A DNA stretch of 64,000 nt from Ottelia alismoides. Taxonomy: Eukaryota > Streptophyta > Magnoliopsida > Alismatales > Hydrocharitaceae. Of this stretch, positions 1 through 10,536 are shown in pieces. The number at the start of each line of letters is the position of its first letter. Position 1 is the first letter of the stretch. The translations under genes and the position numbers were made by a program. Location: the NCBI GenBank assembly GCA_037367405.1, contig JAZKJV010002327.1:1-64000 (forward strand), written 5' to 3'. Below the pieces are notes generated by a model. It saw only the letters and a program-made list of their open reading frames with translations. It was not told the DNA's origin and did no database searches.

Positions 1-560
1 GATTTAAGGTATATCTTGATTAGATATGAGGAAGAAAATGATGTTATCTCCTCATGCTTTAGGGGATGTGAAGTTCAAGAATGAATGGGTCTCTATCAAA
101 AGATGGTCTCCATACTTCAGACCAAATTTGAGGAGTACCCAATGCCCCATTTGAACAGGCCTCGCTGACTTAAATGTGCATCTACACAATCCAAGCATTA
201 TCAAATCTATTGCACAAGTATTAGGGAAATACATGTGTGTGGACAAAAATGTGATTGAATTCACAAGGCCCAGCTATAGGAGGATTGATCTCCTTGACCT
301 CTGATTGATTTTGTGGTGATTAAGAATGGGGCTCAAACTTCCAAAAAAAGAATAATCTATGAAAGATTGTCAAAATTCTCATATTCTTATTGCATGATGC
401 ATGATTGGGCATACCTGGGAGAACTGCAATAAAAAGAAAGATGGAGGAGATGATGAGCAAGGAAAGAATGATGGGGAAACAGCTGCTATCCCCAATTGGT
501 GTTTTAAAACAACAAAAGGAAGGGAATCAACAAGACCAGCAACATGTATCATCCTCAGTT
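1..560 (+). pseudogene. DUF4283 / zinc-knuckle protein remnant (LINE ORF1-like)
   Basis: Read on the plus strand, bases 60-290 give a degraded DUF4283-like stretch: WVSIKRWSPYFRPN, an in-frame TGA, then IIKSIAQVLGKYMCVDKN and SYRRIDLLDL. That order (tryptophan-rich strand, then a helix with IA..LGK, then VDK and a YRR strand) is typical of the DUF4283 domain in plant LINE ORF1 proteins and related retroelement products. Bases 370-440 resemble the family's CCHC zinc knuckle (C..CG.IGHTWENC) with a frameshift inside it. There are several stops and the left end is cut by the window. I infer an old dead copy. It could also be a host-encoded DUF4283 pseudogene. Confidence 0.5.
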
Positions 561-719
561 TAGAAAGATGTTGAGATTACACGGCATCAACAAATGCAAC
601 AACTCCAACTCAATCAGCGATGCATATCCAACAGCAACGACAAGCAAATATCTCCAATGATCTCAAAGGATGATCCCAAAGGCAAAGGAATCATGGTGGG
701 GAGGATTGATCGTCCTGCA

Positions 720-2580
720 AGTAGGGTGTAAACGAATCGAATCTGAGTGAATCTACATGAGTTCAGTTCGTTTAGCAAACATAGATTTGGGTTCGACTCG
801 GTTCGATAAGAGTAAACGTCGAGGATGACCGAAGGCTCCAGAGGAGCCTCAGCCCAGGCCTGCACTCCACCCGAGTTCCATCTCCGATCAGGTATGCTCC
901 TTCACCTCCTTTTCCTTTGATTTATTTGAATTAATCCCATGCACACACTTCGTTCTACATGTAATGCAGCATCTTTTGAGTTTCGCCAAACTTCACCGAT
1001 CCTCACGTTACCCTCAGGTCACCACCTTCCTCTGCAACCCCCTCCACTCCAAGCCATCTACGACGGAGGTAGAGAAGATCTGGCTCCGGGCACCACCCCA
1101 CTTGCTCGCCGCTCATCCATTCTCTTCAATTATCTTTGCACTTTAACCCCTGGGTACATCTTCAAAGGTCCGACGCCTCGGAGGAGCTCCATTTTAAAGC
1201 TCCTCCTCTAGCGAGCACCCACTATCCCACCCTGCCGACACCTTCCAGCACCTCCTCGACCTGCTAGCGTCTTCGCCCGACATCCAACGAGCTTCCCCGA
1301 ATTTCAGGCATCGTGAAGGAGCATAGAGCAAGAGAAGGCCACTCGTTGAAGGCCCAAAAGCACTGACCATCTCTGCGGAGGAGGAGGGCGTCCATAAGAG
1401 CAGATGTCATTGGATGGCTCCTCCTCGATAGCCATTCAACGACCTAAATATGGCCACGTCAGCCCCGCACAAGTCATAAGGCTCGGTGGAGCTAAGTTAC
1501 CTCCTAAGCACCTCGGGTTGACACATGGCTCGAGGCACCTGAATTGACCCTTTTCCACTCCCGATCCTGGTTTGCGCACATGAGAGCGTGTGCATGCTGG
1601 GCATTTTGCATCCATGTCCCCATAGGTCCATCAAATTGCAGAATAGTCCCTCCTAGGTGTGTGTGCCTCACATGACGTGCCGGGGAAAATTATACAAAGG
1701 CCTCGTCGATTTTACAATATCACAGTTATGCCCCTTCCATGGACCATTATGCATTTTTATCTCATTTTATCTTCACGTTTTTTATAATTATGCCATTGCA
1801 CTCTTTCATTAATATCTTGAGCTTACGAACTCCAAATTCAGTGATTTCAATTTCATTGTTGTTAATTTAATGCTCTTCATGATGGCACAATTATTTCTCT
1901 TACTTGATGCATAATTTATCATGCTAAATTTTAAGTGATTTATGTGTCATTTGTTCCTCATTTATATGTTTTTATTAAAGTTGTGCTTCATTTGATAATG
2001 GAATTGTATAATCTTTTGATTTTTCAATAATTGAAGGTATAACTTTGCATGCATCCATCTGTGTCACTGCATAGCATTTCCATCATTTCAAACTGTTAAA
2101 AATCAAAATAAATATGGCATACTTCTCATCATTCAATGTATTTCATTGAATCTTGCATCACATTTCTTTGCATAAAATAAAATAAATTACATGTTATGTG
2201 TTCACTATACATTGCATTGCTTTTCGTCCTTAACCATATGTTAAGTTATTAAAAAATCAATAAAAAATGTGTTTTCTTCATACACACATCATGCATCCTG
2301 TTCATTGTATATTTGTCTTGCATGTCTGCCTTTGCATGATTTTCGTGTGCATCTTTGTCTGCATTTTTGTTTGCATGTCTGCATTATAAGACCTATATGT
2401 ATGGATTTAATCACTAATATTTAATCATTAAGATCCTATTAATAGACTTGGAGGCTCGTGTCCTTGTGTTCGACCTCGTTATGCTTGTCAAGTAAAATTT
2501 CATCGCCACATATTCAAGCATGTGGTCGATTGTGTATAAATCCAAATTTCTCTCTTGTACTACAATAAATACAACTTATT
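720..2580 (+). repeat. Possible degenerate solo LTR of an Athila-like element
   Basis: The tract is GC-rich from about 830 to 1640 and AT-rich afterwards, the same profile as the four well-defined LTRs in this window. It contains phrases like theirs: repeated 'atgcccct' tracts near 1730, and near 2455 a block CTTGTGTTCGACCTCG followed by GTCAAGTAAAAT. That block matches in position and wording the block near the 3' end of the other LTRs (CTTGTGATCGACCTTGGG...CCCAAGTAAAAT). I could not find clean TG/CA ends or a target-site duplication, so the boundaries are approximate. Short open frames inside it are not credible genes. Confidence 0.35.
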
Positions 2581-2984
2581 AAGTAGGTGATTTTGAGGTT
2601 CATCAATAATCCATTCCTCTTTGGTATACCAAATCAATCATAATCTACTCTTAATATTGGCACTCTAGTGATAGTTTTAAGAGTTGATCATGATTGGTTT
2701 TAGGGTTATACTGAAGGGGTGCGGGGTTATACTGTTGAATTTTCTTCAAATATAAATTAGCATGTGACATCAATCGTCTTGTAGTAAGTTTGAATCCTTA
2801 TGTATGGGCTCAAGTGACAACTTAAGAAAATACTTCTCCTCTCATCTCCTAGAATTATTGTAATAGGTTTAATTAAATGATGAGCAAGGGTTTATATTTT
2901 CTATGTCTGTCTTTCAAAATGAAGCATAAGATAAATCTTCTCCTCTCATCTAACGTCTTGATCTGTTATATTCATGTGACAATG
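2581..2984. other. Unassigned AT-rich stretch before the CACTA transposase
   Basis: No gene or clear repeat seen. It may be the 5' non-coding part of the CACTA element that follows, but I found no CACTA terminal repeat to mark its edge. Confidence 0.3.
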
Positions 2985-3784
2985 ATGGTCGTGTTTTAGA
3001 GACTTGTCAAAGAGGTATTTAAAAATTTGTGGAACATACTTACGCCCACGGTTCTAGTGTTGTGGATTCAGATGGTACCATCTTGTGTCCTTGTCAAAAC
3101 TATCATCTACTCTAAAAGAAATCTAAGGATGGAGTTCAATTACACCATTATAAGAATGGTTTTATGAGGGTTATCATATTTGGAGGAGGCACAGAAGGGT
3201 CATTGATTATTTGACCAATGGAACAATTGATGTGGAGAATATTAATCCGTTTGTATAAATGGTTATGGAGGTTACTGGTCCAGAGTTTAACCCCGATTGT
3301 CCTAATGAAAAGGAATCGCACGGTGAGTTAGGGGAATTCTATGGGATGTTGAAAAGAAGAAGAACCTTTATGGTCTAGTTGTAAGACTTATTCAAAACTC
3401 TCAACAGTTTTAGAGCTTCTAGCTATGAAGATGGAGTATAATATGAATGAGAGGAATTTTAATGCTATGCCAGTAATTCTGAAGAAAATGTTACCTCAAG
3501 ATGCTGAATCACTTGGAAATTATTATAAAATCAAGAAAACGATGTGGAAGATGGGGTTTAACAAAAGTGAAATAGATTCTTGTATAAGTCACAATATTTT
3601 CATATTATGGTAAACATGAGAAATTTGGCACGTTGTTTGGAATGTGATGAACCAAATTTCAGGTCCGAGCTAAAAGTGGAAACAAAATTCTTAGAAAAAT
3701 TTTATGTTATTTTTCACTAACACCATGATTGAAGGGATTATATTATATTATTGTAAGGAAATAACTAAATATATGTTATGGTAT
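2985..3784 (+). pseudogene. CACTA TNP2-like transposase, N-terminal part (broken)
   Basis: Around 3020-3220 a broken frame gives FVEHTYAHG, then DGTILCPCQNY and HYKNGFM, matching the Transpos_assoc domain of CACTA proteins (cysteine pair CPC followed by HL..NGF..GY). At 3425-3613 an open stretch, KMEYNMNERNFNAMPVILKK followed by MLPQDAE and MWKMGFNKSEIDSC, matches the region ahead of the catalytic Transposase_21 domain (usually MSE..FD..I.L.K.MLP). A TAA at 3611 and further frameshifts end it. The sequence stops at the target-site duplication of element A, and the catalytic core is not recognisable on either side. Non-functional. Confidence 0.7.
3780..3784 (+). repeat. Target-site duplication GGTAT of element A, left copy
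   Basis: GGTAT immediately precedes the TG of the 5' LTR at 3785. The same five bases occur at 14980-14984, immediately after the CA of the 3' LTR. Five-base duplications are usual for Ty3/gypsy integrases. Confidence 0.95.
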
Positions 3785-4625
3785 TGATGAATCTCGTATT
3801 CATCACTCTAAATCTCATTTATTAAGCTCAAATCCCTAAAAATCAACCGCATTCTTGCATCTATTTTGCATAATTAGCATTCATGCATGTTTCCATAAGA
3901 ATGGCATTTTAGCACAAAAATCTGCATAAAATAAGAAGCCAAAAATCCATGCCTAACTTCTCGGATTTTTAACTCATTCATGCTAACTCCGAATGACTCA
4001 AAACCACTTCCACTGTGTACATATCACTAACAAGAATAAAGGAAAAATACAAAAAAATAACTAACCCAAATAAACGGACCAAAAACCCAAACCCTAATTT
4101 CAGGATTTTCGGACTAAAAGCCACATATCTTCCCCATCCAGTGTTCGATTTAATCCTACTCACTTTTGAACTAATGTGCATTCAATTACCTTCAAAACAA
4201 GACCAAGTTCGAGTGAATCGGAGCTCGTATGTGAAAGTTGGGTTTTGGGCCTCTTTTGTACATTATATATTTTCGCGGTTTTTGACCTTGTATTTTATGT
4301 ATATATTTTCTTAATCAATAAAAATCCAAAAAAATTAGAATTAAGTGTCTTTATTTATCTCTGATTTTACCGTAATTTTTCCGGATTTTTATCTGATCAA
4401 AAAAATGACATAAAAATTACAAAACCCCAAAATTAAGGTATTCTATGTTCATAGGATACCCCAAAATTTAACTTTGTGCAAATGATCGATTTAGATTTTG
4501 ATGTCTTCATTAAAGTTGTAGATCACATCGAGACGAGCAATTTTCATGAAGAAAGTTTTTCGATCCGAGGTCATTTACTATTTATTTTCGATTTTACAAG
4601 ATATTTATTTTCGAAATTTTCTTGT

Positions 4626-4664
4626 GCTGACACGTGGCAGCATCTGGTGTCGCCACGTGTCAGC
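4626..4664 (+). promoter_or_regulatory. Inverted repeat carrying two G-boxes, LTR of A
   Basis: Arms GCTGACACGTGGC (4626-4638) and GCCACGTGTCAGC (4652-4664) are perfect reverse complements, each with an ACGTG core. It lies about 400 bp upstream of the TATA box, in U3. The second LTR and both element C LTRs keep related versions. ACGTG cores are known bZIP/bHLH sites; any function here is inferred. Confidence 0.6.
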
Positions 4665-5063
4665 CATTTTTGGCACTATTATATATTCGTTTTATTAAAA
4701 AAAATAATAAAAATAAAAAAAATAAATAAAACGGACGCGCGTGCGTCGCACGTGCCTCCAAGGCACGTGCTCCGCACGCGCGCTTCCCCCTCTCTCCTTT
4801 AGTCGCCACATGGCGAGATCTGGGCCGTCCGATCTCGGCCGATCGGACGGCCCACCTTCATCGTGTTCCCAGGTCCCCCTTCCCAATCGGGACCTCCGCC
4901 GCGAAACCCATCTCCGCCCCGCGTTTCTCGCCGCGTATCTCGCTCCGCCGCCCCGCGAATCTCGCCGGCCATCAAATCCCCTCGATCTCGCGCCTCCGCC
5001 CATCTCCGATCCTCGTATCTCCTCGCCCACGTACTCCTTCCATCTCCGGCGCCCTCTAGGCCC

Positions 5064-5070
5064 TATAAAA
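5064..5070 (+). promoter_or_regulatory. TATA box of the 5' LTR of A
   Basis: TATAAAA in the context GGCCCTATAAAACC, downstream of a GC-rich G-box region, and conserved at 13398-13404 in the 3' LTR. It would place the transcription start near 5095-5105, about 1.28 kb into the LTR. Confidence 0.65.
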
Positions 5071-5537
5071 CCAACACCGCCAGCCCTCCTCCACTTCATC
5101 TGCCGTTAGCATCACAAGAGGACCGGGGTGACAGCCCGGTCGCTCTTCGTCTCCGGCGAGGTTCGGTCACCCTCGGGTGGCCGTCGCAGCCCCTTCCCGC
5201 GTACTACCCCAGCTCCGAGCCTCTGCGACGTCGAGCCAACTACGATTTCGCCATCGACCTTCGTCTCCGCCAACGCTTCTCCGACCTTCGTCGCCGACAG
5301 CGACTCGCGATCGCCACTGCAAGTCCTCCACACCACGCCGCTGAAGCTCCTCCACGGCAAGCCTCCGCCGGGCCCCCGCCACTCCGCCTTCTCCTCCGCC
5401 TGCACCGCCTCGCCACACCGCCACCTCGACGCCAACACACCACCGCCGCGGCCATCACCGCCGGGCTCGAAACCCGAGGCCCCGGCACGTGCGAGGCACG
5501 TGCGCGGGGAACTGCTTCAACCGCAAGTCAGCCCAGG

Positions 5538-5650
5538 GGTCACGTGCGCAGCACGTGACCTGTTGGGCAAATTGCAGAAGAGGCCCTGGAGTTTTCCCTA
5601 TTCACCCGCCAAGTCCGCCTCCAGAGGTCACGTGCACAGCACGTGACCTC
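5538..5650 (+). promoter_or_regulatory. Two CACGTG palindromes downstream of the LTR TATA box
   Basis: GGTCACGTGC-GCA-GCACGTGACC (5538-5560) and GAGGTCACGTGC-ACA-GCACGTGACCTC (5624-5650) are near-perfect palindromes. Because they lie after the TATA box they are probably also transcribed and would form RNA hairpins. The 3' LTR keeps both with single changes. Confidence 0.5.
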
Positions 5651-6650
5651 CTGGAAATTTTGCAGCATTCTCCCTAGGCCTATTGGTAATTGCTCTTAAG
5701 TCCCCCCTGCAGCTTTATATTTTTATAATATTTGCATCTGTACCCCTGTGTTCCCTCGTATATTTGGACCTCATCTCTACATTATTTTCTTAATCCAAAA
5801 ATTGCATGATGTTTGTTAATTGATTCTCTACACTTTGACATATTGTGGGTATTTTTGTGACGGATGGTTAATTAATAAATAATTATTGGGTGAAAATTGG
5901 CGTATTTTACCCATTTTCTGCTCTGAAATTGATAATTGACTAACCGTTGATCTAAAAATTCTCGAAAAATCACATTTTGTAGAGTTAATTATTATTAACG
6001 TTGTGCCTACAAAGATTTGCATTTGCATGCATATTTTGTCCTGTAAAAATCATTTTGCATTTTTTTAGTATTTAATTTTTAATAGGTATTAAACCCCACA
6101 TTTTCGAGGATTAGGATTTTTCTGAAGTCCGTCACCTAGTGATAGATCTCAGATAATTTTGATTCTTGAAAATAAGTCGGTTTGATATTTATTAAAATTA
6201 AATATTAAAAATCATTTTGTTTGCATTTAAAAATCCATAAAAAATTCATATTGCATCCAAAAATTCCAAAAAAATTACAGTGCACCCATTTCATTATATT
6301 TTACATCTCGGCCAAGTTTCGTATTTTTCGGACATCATTTGAACGTAATTTACATTTTAGTCCCTAAAATAAGGCCAAATTTGCATTTTGCATCCTTTAT
6401 TGCATTTAAAATTCCAAAAAAGACCGCCTCGAAAACCGAACACGAACTTTGATAGACTTAATTCTAGGTTGTTCCTTTGCCTCCTTGTGATCGACCTTGG
6501 GACTTGCCCAAGTAAAATAAACATAAAACCACGAGATTAAAAATTGAATAATTTATTTGTGGTATTTTATTGATCGTTTCCGATTGCCGCCTACAACGCA
6601 CAACACGATAAAAACACATTCTTAAAAGCGACATCTTCGGATTCGTCAGA

Positions 6651-6670
6651 TGGCGCCGTTGTTTCGGGGA
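6651..6670 (+). other. Primer-binding site of A (tRNA-Asp type, altered)
   Basis: TGGCGCCGTTG followed by TTTC and GGGGA starts two bases after the LTR end. The first eleven bases match the complement of the plant tRNA-Asp 3' end; the next part has TTTC where elements B and C have CC. Athila elements are known to prime from tRNA-Asp. Confidence 0.8.
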
Positions 6671-7792
6671 GGCAAACGGCTTAGTTTTTTGTTTTGAAAA
6701 TTTTTGTTCGGTTTTTCGAATTCGGGTAGTCTGACCCCCGAATTTTTCACTATAAATCCCATTTTATTTCTTGTATTTATTTTTCAGCATTTATTTCGTT
6801 TATTTTATTTTTTATTATTTTCTAAGTCACTCTCTTACACCCATCTCTCTTATTTTTGTTGCGAGGTACCCGACGTACGTGGAGCGGTTTTTCAAGGAGC
6901 CGACGCATCTTCACCAACACCCGAAGAAGCCACAATTAAATTAAGATCGAGTCGAGTCGTGAGAGAGCGTAGAGTCTAGGTTTTTAATTTCTGCACTTTT
7001 AATTTCTGCTCATTTATAGCGGTGTCCATTTGGACTCTCGCGTGTGTAAAAAAAACCTTGAACTTTATTTGTGGTGTGTCGTGGCCTGTTTCACTCTCCG
7101 GAGAGGGTGGGGCCCGACTTGAGTGGCGATTAGGATAGACCTGCACATTCGGCTCTTAGAGCATTTTATTTTTGCTTGTGCTCGTAGGATCTTAAGCCAC
7201 ACTACACTTTAACTGAGACGCACGTAGATCGTTCAACTTAGCCAAATTTAATTCAATTCTTCCCCGCTAATAGAACTTTCAGCTTAGGTGCGGTTTTCAT
7301 CGGCTTGCACGCATTTAGTATAAATTTTCAATTCTGTATTGCATCCCACATGGAGATTGCGAGGAGGCACTGTAAGTCTTCTAACTGAGCATTCATCATA
7401 AGTTTTCCGCGTGCATCGGCTTTTCCCGAATTCCTCTCTCTTGTTTTATCACATAAATCTAAAGGAAATTGGGACTGGACGGTAGACGTGTATTTGTGTT
7501 CATCTAAATTCTTCAGTGATCGCCTCGTTAAAATTGGGACTGCTAAAAATAGCCGATTTCAAAATAACCCATAAAATCAAGAATTTCTACGGGAGAGCAA
7601 CCCCGACATTGTTTGATTTAATCTTGCAGCGAGGAGAGAGACGCACACTAGGATAGAGCCCAGCTCCTAACCTAACATCTCGTTTAAACGGCTCGCTAAA
7701 TTTTTGCCAAGATTGAATTATTACCAACTAAAATTGAAAAGATAATAGCCGAAATCTTACGGCTTCATTGTGTGAGTTGGTGAACCCGGGGT
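6671..7792 (+). other. Non-coding leader of element A
   Basis: About 1.1 kb with no credible gene. Two points are shared with other elements here. GCATCCCACATGGAGA followed shortly by CACTGTAAGTCTT, with a splice-donor-like GTAAGT at 7372-7377, recurs in B, C and D. A stem-loop AGCCG...CGGCT at 7747-7764, followed by GAGTTGGTGAA, recurs in D just before gag. GGGACTGCTAA (about 7536) and GGGAGAGCAACCCC (about 7590) are also shared with B. Confidence 0.6.
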
Positions 7793-10096
7793 TTGATTTG
7801 TGTTTGTATTGGTGTGCGTGAACCGATATCAAAGATCAACAGCCGCACATTTGATAAAATTTTCTGTCCCATACAATCATCTCTCCCATCTCTTGATTTT
7901 AATCTCATCATGGAAATTTTTCCAAATTTCAGATCCAACCCATCATTTCTCTCAACTCTTTCAAAAATGACTGAACATCACTATGAAAACAAATCTGTCT
8001 CGGTTTGGCCCAAATCAATTGCATCCTCTTCTTTCAATAATCCCCCAACATTTGTGGGAAACTTTCAACCGCAAATGAATTCGGCCACCTCATTGAATCC
8101 TTACTCAAAACATCCAACCAGAAATGACCACTTACCATCTTGGACTGAATCACCTCATTCTCAATCTCTCGCCAATGAAACCTTTCAAGATCGAAATCCC
8201 TTTAAATCCCATGATTGGCAGAGAAACCAAACCCAGATGGAAGGACATGCACCTAATGATCATCAGCGTTGGATTGACCACGACAGACCCCTCGTCAGAT
8301 ATGAAACCCATACAGAGGATTGGACGGACCTCCTAGACACATATAGACCCTGTATGCTGACTCCACAATATCAAGATCTGACCAAACATGATCAACGGAC
8401 CGAACTCTACTCAGATCAAATACACATGCCTGTACGTTTTGAGCAGCCTCCTTCCATAAATTTTGAGGAGAAATTTTCAAGGAATGATCGTATAATGGAT
8501 ATTCCAAGAAATTCTCCTCTCCGCACGTACAGAAAAATGGAAGACGGAATTATTGAACAAAATCCAAGTGCTCCCGTGGTTGATCATGAACAAAATTGTG
8601 AGGATAATGTTTCGAGGATAAAAACAAGATTTGAATTGATGGAGGATAGATTTCAAAAATTTGCCGACCGAGTAATCTCATTCTATGGTGGATCGGGTGT
8701 AAAACTAAATGAGGAAATGATTGAATCCCATGATGAAAATTTTGAGGATATTCAAAGACCTAGGGATGATTCTAATATCAACACATCTGCTTATTATTTC
8801 CCTAGGAATGACTATGCCTCTGACCCAAACTCTGAATATCAAGGCCCCTTCTCATCTAAGGAAGACACCACATCGCCACACCACGCAGAAAATACAAAAA
8901 AATTTGAAAATACAGAAAATCTCATAAAAATTGAATTTGAAGAAGATCTGAGGAATTTGGATCATGCTTTACGGGAAGCACTGGAAAAATACTTGATTTT
9001 TGAACTGCCCATTATAAAGGCCATTGAACACTTCCCTGACCTTAAGAAATTTCTAATGGACAGATTAATAATCAAAAAGTCAGGAAGGATTAGAACAAAA
9101 ACTGAAAGACATATCTTGTCAATGCTCTCCTCCTTGGTGTTGAGGAGAAAAACCAAGAGCCACATAGTGAAGCGGTTGCCTAGATTTGACTGCGAAATCA
9201 AAGACACAATTTTCACACATGCTCGAATTGATGATGATTCACCGATCAATATCCTCCCAACCTCTGTATTACACGAACTCAAACTCGGACCGATCAGGAA
9301 AATACGAGAGATTGTGCAATTGGCGGACCGATCGATAAAAAGGCCGAGAGGAACCATTTCTGTCATCATGAAATTCCAAGGTGCTCCGCTCAATGTAGAA
9401 TTCACGATCATTGATATTGAGCATCAAGGAGAATTCACCCAGTCTCCAATCATTCTCGGAAAACCATTCTTGGCATTGGCCAAAGCGAGTATCGATTGTG
9501 AGACTCGGGAAATAAATTTTACGGCATTGGAATCACTACGATCTGATACAGTCTTTGAGGAACCACGATTTTCTGAGGTAACCCACGAAGTCCCCAACAA
9601 CCGCAACCATGAAATGGTAGAAGAGCCCTACCCCACTGCTACACCTGAGATTGCGTTTGTTAATGAGACTATTGGTTTAGAGACTCTCCCCAATATCTCA
9701 ATTCCCGCAGATTTCAAAATAGACAAATCCTTCTACTACGATCCCGAGACATTTGCATGGTCGCACCCTGGAGCAACATACTCTGATTATCTTGACCAAA
9801 TCCTCCCAAATCAAGAGTGCACCAACATTCAGGAAACAAAGAACGAACACGTAGCCCGAACACCGACCAAGGAGAAGAATTTTAATGGCTATTCATCCGG
9901 GTACTCAAGTGAACCGACATCTTCACGAAACAAGAAAAAGAAAGTCACCTTTGATCTTTCGGAAGAGGAATCGGTTGATGATCCCTCATCAGGTCCGGAA
10001 AAGGTAGTCTACATGAGTGAAGTCTGTTCGGCAGCTCAAGCCATATCTTCGCAAGGACCCAAAATTCGATTCTCGTTGGACAACTCCCGTCCCTAA
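7793..10096 (+). CDS. Single ORF of element A with a retropepsin-like domain lacking the catalytic triplet
   Basis: 767 codons from the first ATG. The ATG at 7910 (MEIFPNF) is the likelier start, because comparison with element C shows indels upstream of it. The N-terminal 330 residues are polar and unrecognised, with a helical stretch near RIKTRFELMEDRFQKF. Residues about 385-450 resemble the Athila region before protease. Residues about 465-590 align with the D protease: NILPTSVLHELKLGP, LADRSIKRPRG and PIILGKPFLA match NLMPASLLTEFRLGP, FADKSVKRPRG and PIILGRPFLR. The catalytic Asp-Ser-Gly of D is Asp-Asp-Asp here (480-482). No gag signature, zinc knuckle or polymerase is seen. A short deletion near 10037 shifts the frame and gives an early stop. 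Confidence 0.8.
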   Translation: MICVCIGVREPISKINSRTFDKIFCPIQSSLPSLDFNLIMEIFPNFRSNPSFLSTLSKMTEHHYENKSVSVWPKSIASSSFNNPPTFVGNFQPQMNSATSLNPYSKHPTRNDHLPSWTESPHSQSLANETFQDRNPFKSHDWQRNQTQMEGHAPNDHQRWIDHDRPLVRYETHTEDWTDLLDTYRPCMLTPQYQDLTKHDQRTELYSDQIHMPVRFEQPPSINFEEKFSRNDRIMDIPRNSPLRTYRKMEDGIIEQNPSAPVVDHEQNCEDNVSRIKTRFELMEDRFQKFADRVISFYGGSGVKLNEEMIESHDENFEDIQRPRDDSNINTSAYYFPRNDYASDPNSEYQGPFSSKEDTTSPHHAENTKKFENTENLIKIEFEEDLRNLDHALREALEKYLIFELPIIKAIEHFPDLKKFLMDRLIIKKSGRIRTKTERHILSMLSSLVLRRKTKSHIVKRLPRFDCEIKDTIFTHARIDDDSPINILPTSVLHELKLGPIRKIREIVQLADRSIKRPRGTISVIMKFQGAPLNVEFTIIDIEHQGEFTQSPIILGKPFLALAKASIDCETREINFTALESLRSDTVFEEPRFSEVTHEVPNNRNHEMVEEPYPTATPEIAFVNETIGLETLPNISIPADFKIDKSFYYDPETFAWSHPGATYSDYLDQILPNQECTNIQETKNEHVARTPTKEKNFNGYSSGYSSEPTSSRNKKKKVTFDLSEEESVDDPSSGPEKVVYMSEVCSAAQAISSQGPKIRFSLDNSRP

Positions 10097-10478
10097 TTAT
10101 TACTCATCCAAAGCTGATGCTCCTACCTTCCACAAGTACACTGGAATTATTTCTTATGAGCTGACTGAGACCGGAGCATCTGAATATTCATCTGAGGATA
10201 AATCGATTGATCTTAAAAAGGAACGAATCTTGAGAAAACAATTGAAGAAACAAAAAGACATGAACATCTGGAGTGTGTCCACTTTCAAATACTATTCCTC
10301 TGAGGATAACTCTGATGATGGATATCTTTCATCTGACTCAAATATTTCATCTATTATCCATCATGATTTTTCTGAGGATGACACTGATAATGGTGGGGAA
10401 TCATATGCTTCATCTCCGTCTCATTATTACGATCTCCCACCACAGGATCACAAAAAGATCAGTCGTAAACCGCCTTAA
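10037..10478 (+). pseudogene. Displaced C-terminal part of the element A ORF
   Basis: A second frame, entered after a two-base deletion near 10037, continues the protein: LKPYLRKDPKFDSRW, then acidic serine-rich repeats (YSSEDNSDDGYLSSDSN) to a stop at 10476-10478. In element C the same join is in frame, so the shift in A is a lesion and not programmed frameshifting, as far as two copies can show. Before the deletion the ORF would have run to 10478. The acidic tail is also kept in C (56374-56622). Function unknown. Confidence 0.75.
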
Positions 10479-10536
10479 TCATCGGCTACCCACCCTCCCT
10501 CCCGACCACATCGATCCCCTTGTACAACTTCTTCCT

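Larger units (their letters stand above)
3785..6648 (+). repeat. 5' LTR of element A
   Basis: Begins TGATGAATCTCG and ends GGATTCGTCA. The first part is AT-rich. A GC-rich promoter block (about 4730-5660) holds a TATA box at 5064 and many CACGTG palindromes. An AT-rich second half follows, ending in the family block CTTGTGATCGACCTTGGG (about 6484). It matches 12141-14979 along its whole length, with scattered substitutions and small indels, and is homologous to the element C LTRs in reverse orientation. Long open frames in the GC-rich block, some spanning the TATA box, look like composition artefacts. Confidence 0.95.

Noticed and set aside
4863..5558. 231-codon frame in the A 5' LTR, with a 227-codon counterpart at 13209-13892
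   Set aside because: It starts upstream of the TATA box, lies in a GC-rich block open in several frames on both strands, is Pro/Arg/Ser-rich without motifs, and is shared only because the LTRs are copies.
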